Assembly (NCBI GenBank): GCA_958403905.1 | Contig: CATXZD010000005.1 | Span: 111,795-175,794, forward strand | From: an uncultured Ruminococcus sp. | Lineage (GTDB): Bacteria > Bacillota > Clostridia > Oscillospirales > Acutalibacteraceae | Reading direction: 5' to 3' | Length of the DNA stretch: 64,000 bases | Shown here: positions 26,172 through 34,954 of the stretch, piece by piece | Layout: each line of letters begins with the position of its first letter | How positions within the stretch are numbered: position 1 is the first letter of the stretch | The notes under the pieces: model-generated | Database searches by the model: none | Told to the model about the DNA's origin: nothing | What the model saw: the letters and a program-made list of their open reading frames with translations, nothing else | Position numbers and translations under genes: made by a program

Positions 26172-27632
26172 ATGAAAATGGAATTACTCAATCAGATTGC
26201 CGAAAACATCAACGAGTTTCTCTGGGGTATGCCGATGATTCTGATTTTGCTCGGAACTCATATTTTTATGACTATACGGACAAAATTCATTCAGCGCAAA
26301 ACCTTTAAAGCTATCAAACTTTCGGTTACAAAGGACCCCGATGTTGACGGCGATATAAGCCCGTTTCAGGCGCTTACTACCTCGCTTGCCTCGACAATCG
26401 GAACGGGCAACATCATCGGCGTAGGTACTGCTATTGCCTTCGGCGGTGCAGGTGCGGTACTCTGGTGCTGGCTTGCAGGCATTTTCGGCATAGCAACAAA
26501 GTATGCCGAGTCGCTTATCGCCGTAAAATACCGTGTAAAAACTACGGACGGCAAAATGCAGGGCGGTGCAATGTACGCAATTGAACGCGGACTTCACCCG
26601 AAAATCGGCGGCAAAAAGCGCAGTATGAAGTGGCTTGCAGTTCTTTTTGCAATTTTTGCGGCTTTGGCTTCGTTCGGTATCGGCTGCGGTGTTCAGACAA
26701 ACGCAATTTCAAACATTATGGACAGCACGTTTAACCCTGACAAAACCCTTGTAATCAATCTGTTCGGCGGAGAAGTTTCAACCGTTTCTCTCGTTTCGGG
26801 AATTATTGTTGCAGTCTGCGTTGCCTTGGTAATCTTCGGCGGTATCAAGTCAATCTCAAAGGTATGTGAAAAGCTTGTGCCGTTTATGGCTGTTATGTAT
26901 GTTCTCGGGTGTGCAATAATCCTTGTTATGAACAGCGACGTTTTGTGGCAGACCGTCTGCACAATCGTAAGCTCTGCCTTTTCGCCTGCCGCATTCGGCG
27001 GAGGGCTTGTCGGCTCAGGCATTATGCTTGCGGCACGCTTCGGCGTTGCCAGAGGTCTTTCCAGCAATGAATCGGGTATGGGCTCTGCTCCCATTGTAGC
27101 CTCTGCCGCTCAGTCGAGAAATCCTGTAAGGCAGGCTATGATTTCTTCAACGGGTACTTTCTGGGACACGGTTGTTGTATGTCTTATGACAGGTCTTGTA
27201 ATCGTAAGCTCCTGCATTAAAAATCCGCAGATTGATACCGCTAGTATTGAGGGTGGCAAGCTTACCTCAGTGTCTTTTGCTCAGATTCCCGTTATCGGCA
27301 CTCCTATTCTCGTTGTGGGAATTGTTCTGTTTGCGTTTTCAACAATCCTCGGCTGGTCATATTACGGCGAAAGGTGCATTGAATATCTCTTCGGCAGAAA
27401 GGGTGTTCTTCCCTACAAGCTGATTTTCATTGCAGTTTTAATTATCACTCCGATAACTGCTCTCGACTTTGTGTGGACGATGACCGATATTTTCAACGCA
27501 CTTATGGCGCTTCCGAACATCGTTGCAATTATCGCCCTCTCCCCTGTTATTGTTAAAGAAACAAACTACTACCTCTACGGCAACCGAATTGATGAATTTG
27601 ACAAAACCCCGATTCCCGTTGTAGATAAATAA
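26172..27632 (+). CDS. Alanine/glycine:cation symporter (AGCS) family protein
   Basis: 486-residue multi-pass membrane transporter of the AGCS (Na+/alanine) family. Family signature: FQALTTSLASTIGTGNIIGV, then AIAFGGAGAVLWCWLAGIFG and ATKYAESLIAVKYR; also GLSSNESGMGSAPIVASAAQ. It imports alanine or glycine with Na+ or H+. GGGAGAGAG lies upstream of the ATG at 26172; a second ATG two codons later is also possible. It ends the trxB-permease-HAD-symporter cluster at a strong terminator. Confidence 0.93.
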   Translation: MKMELLNQIAENINEFLWGMPMILILLGTHIFMTIRTKFIQRKTFKAIKLSVTKDPDVDGDISPFQALTTSLASTIGTGNIIGVGTAIAFGGAGAVLWCWLAGIFGIATKYAESLIAVKYRVKTTDGKMQGGAMYAIERGLHPKIGGKKRSMKWLAVLFAIFAALASFGIGCGVQTNAISNIMDSTFNPDKTLVINLFGGEVSTVSLVSGIIVAVCVALVIFGGIKSISKVCEKLVPFMAVMYVLGCAIILVMNSDVLWQTVCTIVSSAFSPAAFGGGLVGSGIMLAARFGVARGLSSNESGMGSAPIVASAAQSRNPVRQAMISSTGTFWDTVVVCLMTGLVIVSSCIKNPQIDTASIEGGKLTSVSFAQIPVIGTPILVVGIVLFAFSTILGWSYYGERCIEYLFGRKGVLPYKLIFIAVLIITPITALDFVWTMTDIFNALMALPNIVAIIALSPVIVKETNYYLYGNRIDEFDKTPIPVVDK

Positions 27633-27671
27633 CAAACGCTCTTGTAACACAAAAATCAAGTCGTACATATT

Positions 27672-27713
27672 CCGCCCGAGCAGCTTAAGTTGTTCGGGCG
27701 GATTTTATTTTTT
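27672..27713 (+). terminator. Terminator after AGCS symporter
   Basis: Stem CCGCCCGAGCA/TGTTCGGGCGG with a short loop and an ATTTTATTTTTT tail. Confidence 0.88.
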
Positions 27714-27715
27714 AG

Positions 27716-27743
27716 TTGCATTTGCAAAATTTGATGATATAAT
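27716..27743 (+). promoter_or_regulatory. Promoter of crp-like/patatin operon
   Basis: TTGCAT (27716-27721), 16-base spacer, TATAAT (27738-27743), directly behind the preceding terminator. Confidence 0.65.
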
Positions 27744-27814
27744 ATATTTGGCTTGTTCTTTAGCGACAGCGTTATGTCAACACGCTTAATAAATCGGGAG
27801 CAAAACAACAGATT

Positions 27815-28519
27815 ATGAAAAAATTCATTGAGTATTTTACAGACGAACATATTGCGCTTTTGCGTAATCAGCTTCTTTTTTCGGGACTTAACGACCACGA
27901 AATTTTTATGTTCATTCAGTATTCCCAGCCGTATTACTCAAATATAAAGTACGGAAAATCAATAAGCATAGCAGGCAAGTACAGCCATATGACAGGCGCT
28001 GTAATTTCGGGAAGAGCTCACCTTTACACGGTTGACTACGAGGGCAACAAAACACTGCTCAAATCAATCGGAAGTGAGGACAGCGGAACGATTTACTCAA
28101 TGTTTGACTACTACAATTCCGTTTTAGAGCTTACAGCTACAGAGGACAGCGAGCTGATTTTGATTCCTCCCGAAAAGATTTTCATTGCCGAGGAAAAGCT
28201 TGCAATGATTCAGCAAAAAATTGTTGTAAATATGATAGCGTCACAGCGTCAGGTTTACCTTGAGCTTTCCGAGCATCTTTCCTGTCTGACACAGAGAAAT
28301 ATAAGGGATAAGATTTTAAAATTTTTGAAAAACCGCTGCGAGCAGGAACATTCACTGAGCTTTTCCGTTCCGTTCTCACGTGAGGAGCTTGCAAATTACC
28401 TTGCAGTCGACAGAGCCTCGCTTTCACGCTCACTAAGCGAGCTAAAAAGCAACGGAATACTTGACTTCAGAAAAAACAAGTTTACCATTTTAAATACAAA
28501 CATATTTAAGTATGAATAA
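27815..28519 (+). CDS. Crp/Fnr family transcriptional regulator
   Basis: 234 residues. An N-terminal cyclic-nucleotide-binding-type beta barrel (GKSISIAGKYSHMTGAVISG, RAHLYTVDYEGNKTLLKSIG), a dimer helix, and a C-terminal winged helix (VPFSREELANYLAVDRASLSRSLSELKSNG). It lacks the cysteine cluster of Fnr, and the barrel does not show a full cAMP phosphate-binding cassette, so the signal is unknown. It shares a transcript with the patatin gene, whose start lies 14 bases downstream. Confidence 0.9.
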   Translation: MKKFIEYFTDEHIALLRNQLLFSGLNDHEIFMFIQYSQPYYSNIKYGKSISIAGKYSHMTGAVISGRAHLYTVDYEGNKTLLKSIGSEDSGTIYSMFDYYNSVLELTATEDSELILIPPEKIFIAEEKLAMIQQKIVVNMIASQRQVYLELSEHLSCLTQRNIRDKILKFLKNRCEQEHSLSFSVPFSREELANYLAVDRASLSRSLSELKSNGILDFRKNKFTILNTNIFKYE

Positions 28520-28532
28520 AGGCGGCAAAACC

Positions 28533-29399
28533 ATGGAGTTTCAAAATAAAAAAACAGCGTTAATTCTTGAGGGGGGCGCACTAAGGAGCTTTTTTACCTG
28601 CGGAGTGCTTGACTGCTTTATGGAAAAAGACATTTATTTTCCGTGCGTGTGCGGAGTTTCGGCAGGATCGCTTTGTGCAATCAGCTATCTTTCAAGGCAA
28701 ATCGGACGAACGGCAGAGGTAAACCTGAAATTTGTAAACGACAAGCGTTATCTGAGCCTGCACAGTCTGATTAAGGACAAGATGATTTTTAATTTTGATT
28801 TTCTTTTCGGCGAAGTCAGCCATAACCTAGTACCTCTCGACTACGAAACATTTTTTAGCAGCAGTGAAGAATTTTTTGCCTTTGTCACAGACTGCGAATC
28901 GGGCAGAAGCGTTGCCTGCGAAAAGAGTAAGTGCAGTGATATTCTCACAGCTTGCAGAGCCTCAAGCAGTATGCCTGTTCTGTCAAAAATCGTTGAGCTT
29001 GACGGTCACAAGTACCTTGACGGCGGAACAGCTAATCCGATTCCGTTTGAATGGGCAATTGAAAACGGCTATGAAAAAATCGTACTTGTGCTGACAAGGG
29101 ATATAAATTACCGCAAAAAACCGCTTTCGGGAATGATAAAAAAGATTTATGAGAAAAAGTATGCAAAATATCCCGAGCTTTTAAAGACAATTTACAACAT
29201 TCCCGATCACTACAACAGCCTTGCAGAGCAGATTATAAGGCTTGAAAACGAGGGAAGATTATTTGTCATACGTCCCGATGAACCTGTAAGAGTTAAACGA
29301 ACGGAAAAGGACACCAAAAAACTCGAAGAACTTTATGCGGTCGGCAAAAGAGTTGCAGAAAGCAGAATTGATGAGATGATGACATACCTTATGAAATAG
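28533..29399 (+). CDS. Patatin-like phospholipase family protein
   Basis: 288 residues. The patatin catalytic dyad is visible: oxyanion-hole strand ALILEGGALRSFFTCGVLDC, nucleophile elbow CGVSAGSL (GxSxG serine) and the DGG aspartate in HKYLDGGTANPIPFEWA. It probably hydrolyses phospholipid or other acyl esters; no signal peptide, so cytosolic. I chose the ATG at 28533 (MEFQNKK), preceded by AAAGGCGG; an in-frame ATG at 28512 overlapping the regulator lacks a binding site. Co-transcribed with the Crp-like regulator. Confidence 0.9.
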   Translation: MEFQNKKTALILEGGALRSFFTCGVLDCFMEKDIYFPCVCGVSAGSLCAISYLSRQIGRTAEVNLKFVNDKRYLSLHSLIKDKMIFNFDFLFGEVSHNLVPLDYETFFSSSEEFFAFVTDCESGRSVACEKSKCSDILTACRASSSMPVLSKIVELDGHKYLDGGTANPIPFEWAIENGYEKIVLVLTRDINYRKKPLSGMIKKIYEKKYAKYPELLKTIYNIPDHYNSLAEQIIRLENEGRLFVIRPDEPVRVKRTEKDTKKLEELYAVGKRVAESRIDEMMTYLMK

Positions 29400-29565
29400 G
29401 CGTAGTGTGTTCGGTCGAGCGCCTGAGCAATTAATAATTTACCATTAAAAATTAACAATTATTGATTTATAGGTAACGTTTCGGGACGGGTTTTCTGCGA
29501 AAACGGCAACCCTTTTGTCGCTTTGCGACAATTCCCCTAACAGGGGAATTTCCCACACGTACCCT
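29400..29565. repeat. Intergenic repeats with three-hairpin element (29483-29565)
   Basis: No gene. After a GGTCGAGCGCCTGAGC motif and AATTAACAATT tracts comes GGTAACGTTTCGGGACGG, followed by three small perfect hairpins in a row (TTTTCTGCGAAAA, TTGTCGCTTTGCGACAA, TTCCCCTAACAGGGGAA). The same block lies inverted at 40668-40760. Confidence 0.65.
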
Positions 29566-29631
29566 TCACAAAAACGCTTTTACAAACGTCATAGCGTTTT
29601 ATAGTGCCTTAAGACGGATTTCATACGGCGC

Positions 29632-29660
29632 TTGACTTTATATTTGTGCTGTGATAGAAT
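29632..29660 (+). promoter_or_regulatory. Promoter of pnuC-like gene
   Basis: TTGACT (29632-29637), 17-base spacer, TAGAAT (29655-29660). Places transcription start near 29667, leaving a leader of about 105 nt. Confidence 0.7.
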
Positions 29661-29666
29661 ATAGAA

Positions 29667-29772
29667 AATTTAAAATTTACTGCCACCGGGTAGGAAGCGT
29701 TACGCATTCGTGTATATATCGTTAGGTCTTAGAAGATATGTATGTCGGGTGCTTATTTTTTTGGAGGTATAA
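29667..29772 (+). ncRNA. Structured 5' leader of pnuC, candidate riboswitch of no recognised class
   Basis: The leader folds on paper into a three-way junction. P1 pairs GC(C)ACC at 29682-29687 with GGGTGC at 29747-29752. P2 is GAAGCG/CGC(A)TTC with a TTA loop (29694-29709). P3 is an 8-bp stem TATATATC/GATATGTA with a 14-base purine-rich loop (29713-29742). P1 is followed by TTATTTTTTT and then the GGAGG of pnuC. I see no match to TPP, FMN, preQ1, ZTP or the NAD+-II (pnuC) motif as I recall them, so class and ligand are open. A downstream NAD-precursor transporter makes a nicotinamide-type ligand the simplest guess. Confidence 0.45.
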
Positions 29773-30468
29773 ATGAGATATATTAAAAAACTTTTTAAAA
29801 GCCTTTCGAGATTTGAGCTTTGCCTTTGGCTGTTTTCGGTTATCACTGTAATTGTTTCGTTTCTGCTTGCAGGAAATTTTAATCCGCTCACTCTTATTTC
29901 ATCTCTTATTGGCGTCACATCGCTGATTTTTATTGCAAAGGGTTATGTAATCGGACAGTCGCTAATGGTAATATTCGGTTTGATTTACTCGATTATCTCA
30001 CTTCAATTCTGCTACTACGGCGAGATGATAACATATCTCGGAATGACTGCGCCAATTGCGCTTATGTCGGCAATAAACTGGCACAAACATCCGTACAAAA
30101 GCAGTTCGGAGGTAACAGTAAACGGACTTAATATTCTGCATAAAATTTTGCTTGTTGTGCTTACCTTACTTGTAACGTGCGTTTTTTATTATATTCTTAA
30201 GGCTTTCAACACACCGAATTTGTTTTTCAGCACCGTTTCAATTGCAACAAGCTTTGCGGCATCATACTTAGCTCTTATGCGCAGTCCTGTGTACGCCATA
30301 GCCTACGCCGCAAACGACATTGTTCTGATTGTTCTCTGGATTCTTGCATCTATGGAAAACACGTCGTACATTCCCGTTATTATCTGCTTTGCGATATTTT
30401 TTATAAATGACCTCTACGGTTTTGCAAGCTGGCAGAAAATGAAAATTCGCCAGAGCAAAAATATTTAA
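29773..30468 (+). CDS. pnuC: PnuC-family nicotinamide riboside (or related vitamin) transporter
   Basis: 231-residue membrane protein with seven to eight hydrophobic segments. Family cues are VIGQSLMVIFGLIYSIISLQ, YYGEMITYLGMTAPIALMSAINW and the C-terminal FINDLYGFASWQKMKIRQ. PnuC proteins move nicotinamide riboside by facilitated diffusion; PnuT (thiamine) and PnuX (riboflavin) relatives exist, and specificity cannot be fixed by eye. GGAGG lies 7 bases before the ATG. It has its own promoter and a structured leader, and stands just ahead of the pantothenate operon. Confidence 0.85.
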   Translation: MRYIKKLFKSLSRFELCLWLFSVITVIVSFLLAGNFNPLTLISSLIGVTSLIFIAKGYVIGQSLMVIFGLIYSIISLQFCYYGEMITYLGMTAPIALMSAINWHKHPYKSSSEVTVNGLNILHKILLVVLTLLVTCVFYYILKAFNTPNLFFSTVSIATSFAASYLALMRSPVYAIAYAANDIVLIVLWILASMENTSYIPVIICFAIFFINDLYGFASWQKMKIRQSKNI

Positions 30469-30559
30469 TAGTTTTTATTCTGCTTACTGAAAATCACATT
30501 TATTTTATGCTTTATGCAAACTGATTTTTATTTAAAATATTTTACCGCCTGCGAAAATA

Positions 30560-30588
30560 TTGAATTATTCCGATATTTGTGATATATT
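30560..30588 (+). promoter_or_regulatory. Promoter of pantothenate/CoA operon
   Basis: TTGAAT (30560-30565), 17-base spacer, TATATT (30583-30588). Confidence 0.65.
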
Positions 30589-30666
30589 AAAATACGAACG
30601 GTATTCACAACGTGAAGCTGTATCAGATGAAATGTTATCGCTGTATTATTGAATCGAGGTGATAGC

Positions 30667-31524
30667 ATGAATATTGGAATTATCGGCGCAGGCAAGGTCG
30701 GCGTTTCCGTCGGCAGATACCTCAAAGACAACAATATTCAAATTGCAGGTTTTTTTGACACAACCTGCGAAAATGCCGCTTTTGCGGCGCAATTTACTAA
30801 AACGGACTGCTTTTCCGACTTGGAAGAGCTTGTATGTTTAAGCGATACCCTTTTTATCACAACGCCCGACTCATCAATAGGGAGCGTGTGGGATTGCATT
30901 AGGAAGTCCGCAAAAAATAAAATAGTATGCCATTTTAGTGGTGCATTATCATCTGATGTATTTACCGATTCACAAAGCACGGGTGCAAGCGTTTGCTCAA
31001 TCCACCCTATGCTTGCGTTCAGCGACAAATTGACGTCCTACAGAATTCCGGCAAATACGTTTTTTGCTATTGAGGGAGATAAAACGGCTGTTTCGTCTTT
31101 AAAAAAACTTTTTGAAAGTTTGGGCAACACCGTATGCATAATTGACAAAAGCAAAAAGTCGCTTTATCATACCGCCGCAAGCATGCTGAGCAACGAGATT
31201 GTCGCTGTGCTTGACTTGGGCTATTCACTTCTTGAAGAGTGCGGATTTTCACGGAAAGAAGCTGTTAAGTCAACGCAAAATCTTGTTGACGGAAATGTCA
31301 AAAGTGTTCTTGAAAACGGCTGTGTAAACGCCCTTACAGGGCCTGTTGAACGCAACGATTTGCAAACTGTAAAAAAACACATTGACAGTCTTCAAGGCGA
31401 GGACAAGCAAACCTACATTCTGCTTGCAAAACGGCTTGTCAAACTTGCCAAGGCAAAGAACGAGGACAGGGATTACAGTGAAATATCAAAATTTTTAGAT
31501 TCAGCTCTGTCAACAGCCGAATAG
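30667..31524 (+). CDS. panG: Rossmann-like/DUF2520 protein, probable PanG-type ketopantoate reductase
   Basis: 285 residues. The N-terminal NAD(P)-binding motif MNIGIIGAGKVGVSVGRYL and central CSIHPMLAFSDKL are typical of Rossmann-like/DUF2520 proteins, and the C-terminal helical domain (SKKSLYHTAASMLSNEIVAV) matches that family. PanG, a reductase unrelated to classic PanE that replaces it in some bacteria, belongs to this family to my knowledge. Its position as first gene of panG-panB-panC-panD-coaBC supports ketopantoate to pantoate reduction, which no other gene in the operon supplies. GAGGTG precedes the ATG at 30667. Confidence 0.82.
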   Translation: MNIGIIGAGKVGVSVGRYLKDNNIQIAGFFDTTCENAAFAAQFTKTDCFSDLEELVCLSDTLFITTPDSSIGSVWDCIRKSAKNKIVCHFSGALSSDVFTDSQSTGASVCSIHPMLAFSDKLTSYRIPANTFFAIEGDKTAVSSLKKLFESLGNTVCIIDKSKKSLYHTAASMLSNEIVAVLDLGYSLLEECGFSRKEAVKSTQNLVDGNVKSVLENGCVNALTGPVERNDLQTVKKHIDSLQGEDKQTYILLAKRLVKLAKAKNEDRDYSEISKFLDSALSTAE

Positions 31525-31552
31525 AATATACTTAATATTGAAAGGGACTTTT

Positions 31553-32380
31553 ATGAAAAATACATCGGTTACTTTTAAGGATTCAAAGAAAAACGGCGAA
31601 AAGCTTACAATGCTTACCGCCTATGATTATACAACCGCAAAACTGCTTGACGAATCGGGCATTGACTCAATTCTTGTCGGCGACTCGCTCGGAATGGTTG
31701 TGCTCGGATACGACGACACGCTGTCGGTCACAATGGAAGATATGATTCACCACAGCGCGGCAGTAGCAAGAGGTGCAAAAAATGCGCTTATTGTCACCGA
31801 TATGCCGTTTATGTCGTATCAGACCTCGGTTTATGACGCTGTTGTAAACGCAGGCAGACTTGTAAAAGAGGGAAAGGCACAGGCTGTAAAGCTGGAGGGC
31901 GGAATTGAGTTTTGCGAGCACATCAAAGCAATTGTAAACGCTTCAATCCCCGTTTGCGCACACCTCGGACTTACTCCGCAGTCAATCAACGCTTTCGGCG
32001 GATTCAAGGTTCAGGGCAAGGGAAAGGAAGCGGCTCAAAAGCTGCTTGACGAAGCCAGAGCCGTTGAGCAGGCAGGCGCTTTTGCCGTGGTGCTTGAGTG
32101 CGTTCCGGCTAAGCTTGCCAAAAAAATCAGCGAAAGCATTTCAATCCCCACAATCGGAATCGGCGCAGGCGCAGGGTGTGACGGTCAGGTGCTTGTTTAT
32201 CAGGATATGCTTGCAATGTACCCCGACTTCAAGCCAAAATTTGTAAAACAGTACACTCAACTCGGAAGCGTTATGAAAGACGCATTTAAGCAGTATATTG
32301 CCGAAGTAAAATCAGGTGTGTTCCCGAGTGAAGAACACACATTCAAAATTGATGACGAAATTATTGAGAGCCTGTATTGA
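31553..32380 (+). CDS. panB: 3-methyl-2-oxobutanoate hydroxymethyltransferase PanB
   Basis: 275 residues. Cues: MLTAYDYTTAKLLDESGID, the Mg-binding VGDSLGMVVLGYDDTLSVTM, VKLEGG, HLGLTPQSINAFGGFKVQGK and IGIGAGAGCDGQVLVYQDML. It adds a hydroxymethyl group from methylene-THF to 2-ketoisovalerate, the first step of pantoate synthesis. Start at the ATG 31553, 6 bases after GAAAGGGA; the frame is open to an upstream TTG (31538) that overlaps the binding site. Second gene of the operon. Confidence 0.96.
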   Translation: MKNTSVTFKDSKKNGEKLTMLTAYDYTTAKLLDESGIDSILVGDSLGMVVLGYDDTLSVTMEDMIHHSAAVARGAKNALIVTDMPFMSYQTSVYDAVVNAGRLVKEGKAQAVKLEGGIEFCEHIKAIVNASIPVCAHLGLTPQSINAFGGFKVQGKGKEAAQKLLDEARAVEQAGAFAVVLECVPAKLAKKISESISIPTIGIGAGAGCDGQVLVYQDMLAMYPDFKPKFVKQYTQLGSVMKDAFKQYIAEVKSGVFPSEEHTFKIDDEIIESLY

Positions 32381-32460
32381 TTTTGGTTGCTCGACAATAA
32401 TGCAACGAACGGTGTGTCCGTACGAAATCATTTATAAATAAAAATAATCGAGGTAAAATT

Positions 32461-33303
32461 ATGGATATTTGCTATACAATAAAAGACGTAAGAGAGCGTG
32501 TAAACGCTTGGAAAAGGGAGGGACTTTCAGTCGGCTTTGTTCCAACAATGGGTTATCTTCACGAGGGACACAAAAGCCTTATGCAGGCGGCAAGGGCAAA
32601 TAACGATAAGGTTGTTGTCAGTGTTTTCGTAAACCCTATGCAGTTCGGACCAAACGAGGATTTGGAAAGCTATCCCAGAGATTTTGAAAAGGATTCCGCT
32701 CTTTGCGAGAGCGTGGGAGTGGACTTGATTTTCCACCCCGAACCTAAGGAAATGTATGCAGACGGCTTTTGCTCCTACGTTGATATGAACGGTCTGACAA
32801 CCGAGCTTTGCGGAAAGTCACGTCCGATTCATTTCAGAGGCGTACAAACCGTTGTGCTTAAGCTTTTTAACATAGTTAAACCCGACAAGGCGTACTTCGG
32901 TCAGAAGGACGCACAACAGCTTGCCGTTATCAGGCGAATGGTAAAGGATTTGAACGTTGACACAGAGATTGTCGGCTGTCCGATTGTGCGTGAATCAGAC
33001 GGACTTGCAAAAAGCTCACGCAACACATACTTAAATTCCGACGAGAGAAAGGCGGCGCTTATTTTAAATCGCAGTCTTATGCTCGGAAAGGATATGATTG
33101 AAAGCGGCGAAACCGACACTAAAGCCGTTATCAAGACAATCACTGACAATATTAATACAGAGCCGCTTGCAAAAATTGACTACGTTGACGTTGTTGACTT
33201 TGACACGATAACACCGGTTGACAAAATCGGCAAATCTGTGCTTGTTGCAATTGCGGTTTACATCGGCAAAACAAGACTTATTGACAACTTTATTATAGAG
33301 TAA
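32461..33303 (+). CDS. panC: Pantothenate synthetase PanC
   Basis: 280 residues. ATP-binding HIGH-type motif PTMGYLHEGHKSLMQAARAN, NPMQFGPNEDLESYPRDFEKD, the pantoate site around GKSRPIHFRGVQTVVLKLFN, KAYFGQKDAQQLAVIRRMV and the KMSKS-like LAKSSRNTYL. It ligates pantoate and beta-alanine with ATP. GAGGT upstream of the ATG. An 80-base gap after panB holds no clear terminator. Confidence 0.97.
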   Translation: MDICYTIKDVRERVNAWKREGLSVGFVPTMGYLHEGHKSLMQAARANNDKVVVSVFVNPMQFGPNEDLESYPRDFEKDSALCESVGVDLIFHPEPKEMYADGFCSYVDMNGLTTELCGKSRPIHFRGVQTVVLKLFNIVKPDKAYFGQKDAQQLAVIRRMVKDLNVDTEIVGCPIVRESDGLAKSSRNTYLNSDERKAALILNRSLMLGKDMIESGETDTKAVIKTITDNINTEPLAKIDYVDVVDFDTITPVDKIGKSVLVAIAVYIGKTRLIDNFIIE

Positions 33304-33315
33304 GGGAGAGGTTTT

Positions 33316-33708
33316 ATGACTCTTACAATGCTGAAAGGAAAAATCCACCGTGCCGTAGTTAAGCAAGCGGATTTGAATTACGTGGGCAGTATCACAATTG
33401 ACAGTGAGCTGTTGGAAGCATCGGGAATTCTGGAATACGAAATGGTGCAGATTGTGGACGTTGAAAACGGAAACAGATTTGAGACCTACACAATAGCAGG
33501 CGAAAAAGGTTCGGGAATGATTTGCCTGAACGGTGCGGCAGCAAGACAGGTGGCTGTCGGCGACCATATAATAATTATGGCATATGCGCAGTTAAGCGAG
33601 CAGGAGGCAAAAGAGCACAAGCCGTATGTTGTTTTCACAGATGAGGACAACCGTATTACAAGCATTTCCCGCTATGAAAAGCACGGGCTATTAACAATTA
33701 ACAAATAA
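33316..33708 (+). CDS. panD: Aspartate 1-decarboxylase PanD (pyruvoyl enzyme precursor)
   Basis: 130 residues. The self-cleavage site Gly24-Ser25 in NYVGSITIDSEL yields the pyruvoyl group; KGKIHRAVVKQADL and CLNGAAARQVAVGDHIIIMAYA are typical. It makes beta-alanine from aspartate for PanC. GGGAGAGG precedes the ATG at 33316. A second in-frame ATG four codons later (MLKGKIHRA) is the position where many PanD proteins start. Confidence 0.96.
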   Translation: MTLTMLKGKIHRAVVKQADLNYVGSITIDSELLEASGILEYEMVQIVDVENGNRFETYTIAGEKGSGMICLNGAAARQVAVGDHIIIMAYAQLSEQEAKEHKPYVVFTDEDNRITSISRYEKHGLLTINK

Positions 33709-33769
33709 CAATTACAGGCTTGAAGAAAGCCGTTAATAAATTAAAGACTTTATTGAGGGAGATGAGATA

Positions 33770-34954
33770 ATGCTGAAAGGAAAAACCGTTCTGCTCGGCA
33801 TTACGGGCGGAATTGCGGCTTACAAAATTGCTAATCTTGCAAGCGCTCTCGTCAAGCTTCACGCTAACGTAAACGTGATTATGACCCAAAATGCGACTAA
33901 CTTTATAAATCCCATTACATTTGAAAGTCTGACAGGAAACAAGTGCATTGTCGACACCTTTGACCGCAATTTTAAATTCAAGGTTGAGCATATTGCGCTT
34001 GCCGAGCTTGCCGACGTTTTTATGGTTGCACCTGCAAGCGCAAACGTAATCGGCAAAATTGCAAACGGCATTGCAGACGATATGCTGACAACCACTTTTA
34101 TGGCTTGCAAAAAGAAAAAAATTCTTGCGCCGGCAATGAACACAAATATGTATGAAAATCCGATTGTGCAGGACAACATCAAAAAGCTGAAATCCTACGG
34201 AATGGAAATTATTGAGCCTGCAACAGGTTATCTCGCCTGCGGTGCAATCGGCTCGGGCAAGCTTCCCGATGAAAAAATCCTGCTTGAATATATTCTGCGT
34301 GAAGCCGCATATAAAAAAGATTTGTCGGGCAAAACCGTACTCGTTACCGCAGGGCCTACTCGTGAGGCAATTGACCCCGTACGCTTTATCAGCAACCGCT
34401 CTACGGGCAAAATGGGTTATGCAATCGCCAGAGCCGCCGCACTCAGAGGTGCAAGGGTAATTCTCGTTTCAGGACCTGTCAGCATTGAGCCTCCGTTATT
34501 TGCTAAGCTTGTGCCTGTTGTCAGCGCAGAGGATATGTACAATGCTGTAATGAAGTACAAAGACGAAGCCGACATAATCATAAAATCTGCGGCGGTTGCA
34601 GACTATACACCTGTTGCAGTAAGCAGTGAAAAAATCAAAAAACAGGACAACGGTATGTGCATAGAACTAAAACGCACAAAGGATATTTTAAAGGAGCTCG
34701 GGCAAAACAAGCGTAAAGACCAGTTTATCTGCGGATTTGCAATGGAAACAGAAAATCTGATTGAAAATGCCGCTAAAAAGCTTGAATCAAAAAATGTCGA
34801 TATGATTGTTGCAAACAGCCTTAAAACCGAGGGCGCAGGGTTTGGCACTGACACAAACGTTGTTACGCTGATTACATCTGACGGCAAAACCGAATTGCCG
34901 ATTATGAGCAAGGATGATGTTGCAATGCAAATACTCAGCAGGATACAATTATAA
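33770..34954 (+). CDS. coaBC: Bifunctional phosphopantothenoylcysteine decarboxylase / phosphopantothenate-cysteine ligase CoaBC
   Basis: 394 residues. N-terminal FMN-dependent CoaC domain: LLGITGGIAAYKIANLASAL, APASANVIGKIANGIADDML, APAMNTNMYENPIVQDNI and the active-site cysteine in GYLACGAIGSGKLPD. C-terminal CoaB domain: TAGPTREAIDPVRFISNRST and KSAAVADYTP with IKKQDNG. Together they turn 4'-phosphopantothenate into 4'-phosphopantetheine using CTP and cysteine. It follows panD in the operon after 61 bases; GAGGGAG precedes the start. Confidence 0.96.
   Translation: MLKGKTVLLGITGGIAAYKIANLASALVKLHANVNVIMTQNATNFINPITFESLTGNKCIVDTFDRNFKFKVEHIALAELADVFMVAPASANVIGKIANGIADDMLTTTFMACKKKKILAPAMNTNMYENPIVQDNIKKLKSYGMEIIEPATGYLACGAIGSGKLPDEKILLEYILREAAYKKDLSGKTVLVTAGPTREAIDPVRFISNRSTGKMGYAIARAAALRGARVILVSGPVSIEPPLFAKLVPVVSAEDMYNAVMKYKDEADIIIKSAAVADYTPVAVSSEKIKKQDNGMCIELKRTKDILKELGQNKRKDQFICGFAMETENLIENAAKKLESKNVDMIVANSLKTEGAGFGTDTNVVTLITSDGKTELPIMSKDDVAMQILSRIQL

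Noticed and set aside
29667..29772. Assigning the pnuC leader to ZTP, c-di-GMP-I, cobalamin or TPP riboswitches
   Set aside because: CACCGGGTAGGAAGCG shares short strings with parts of some of these aptamers, but their defining conserved blocks are absent and the leader is too short for cobalamin.
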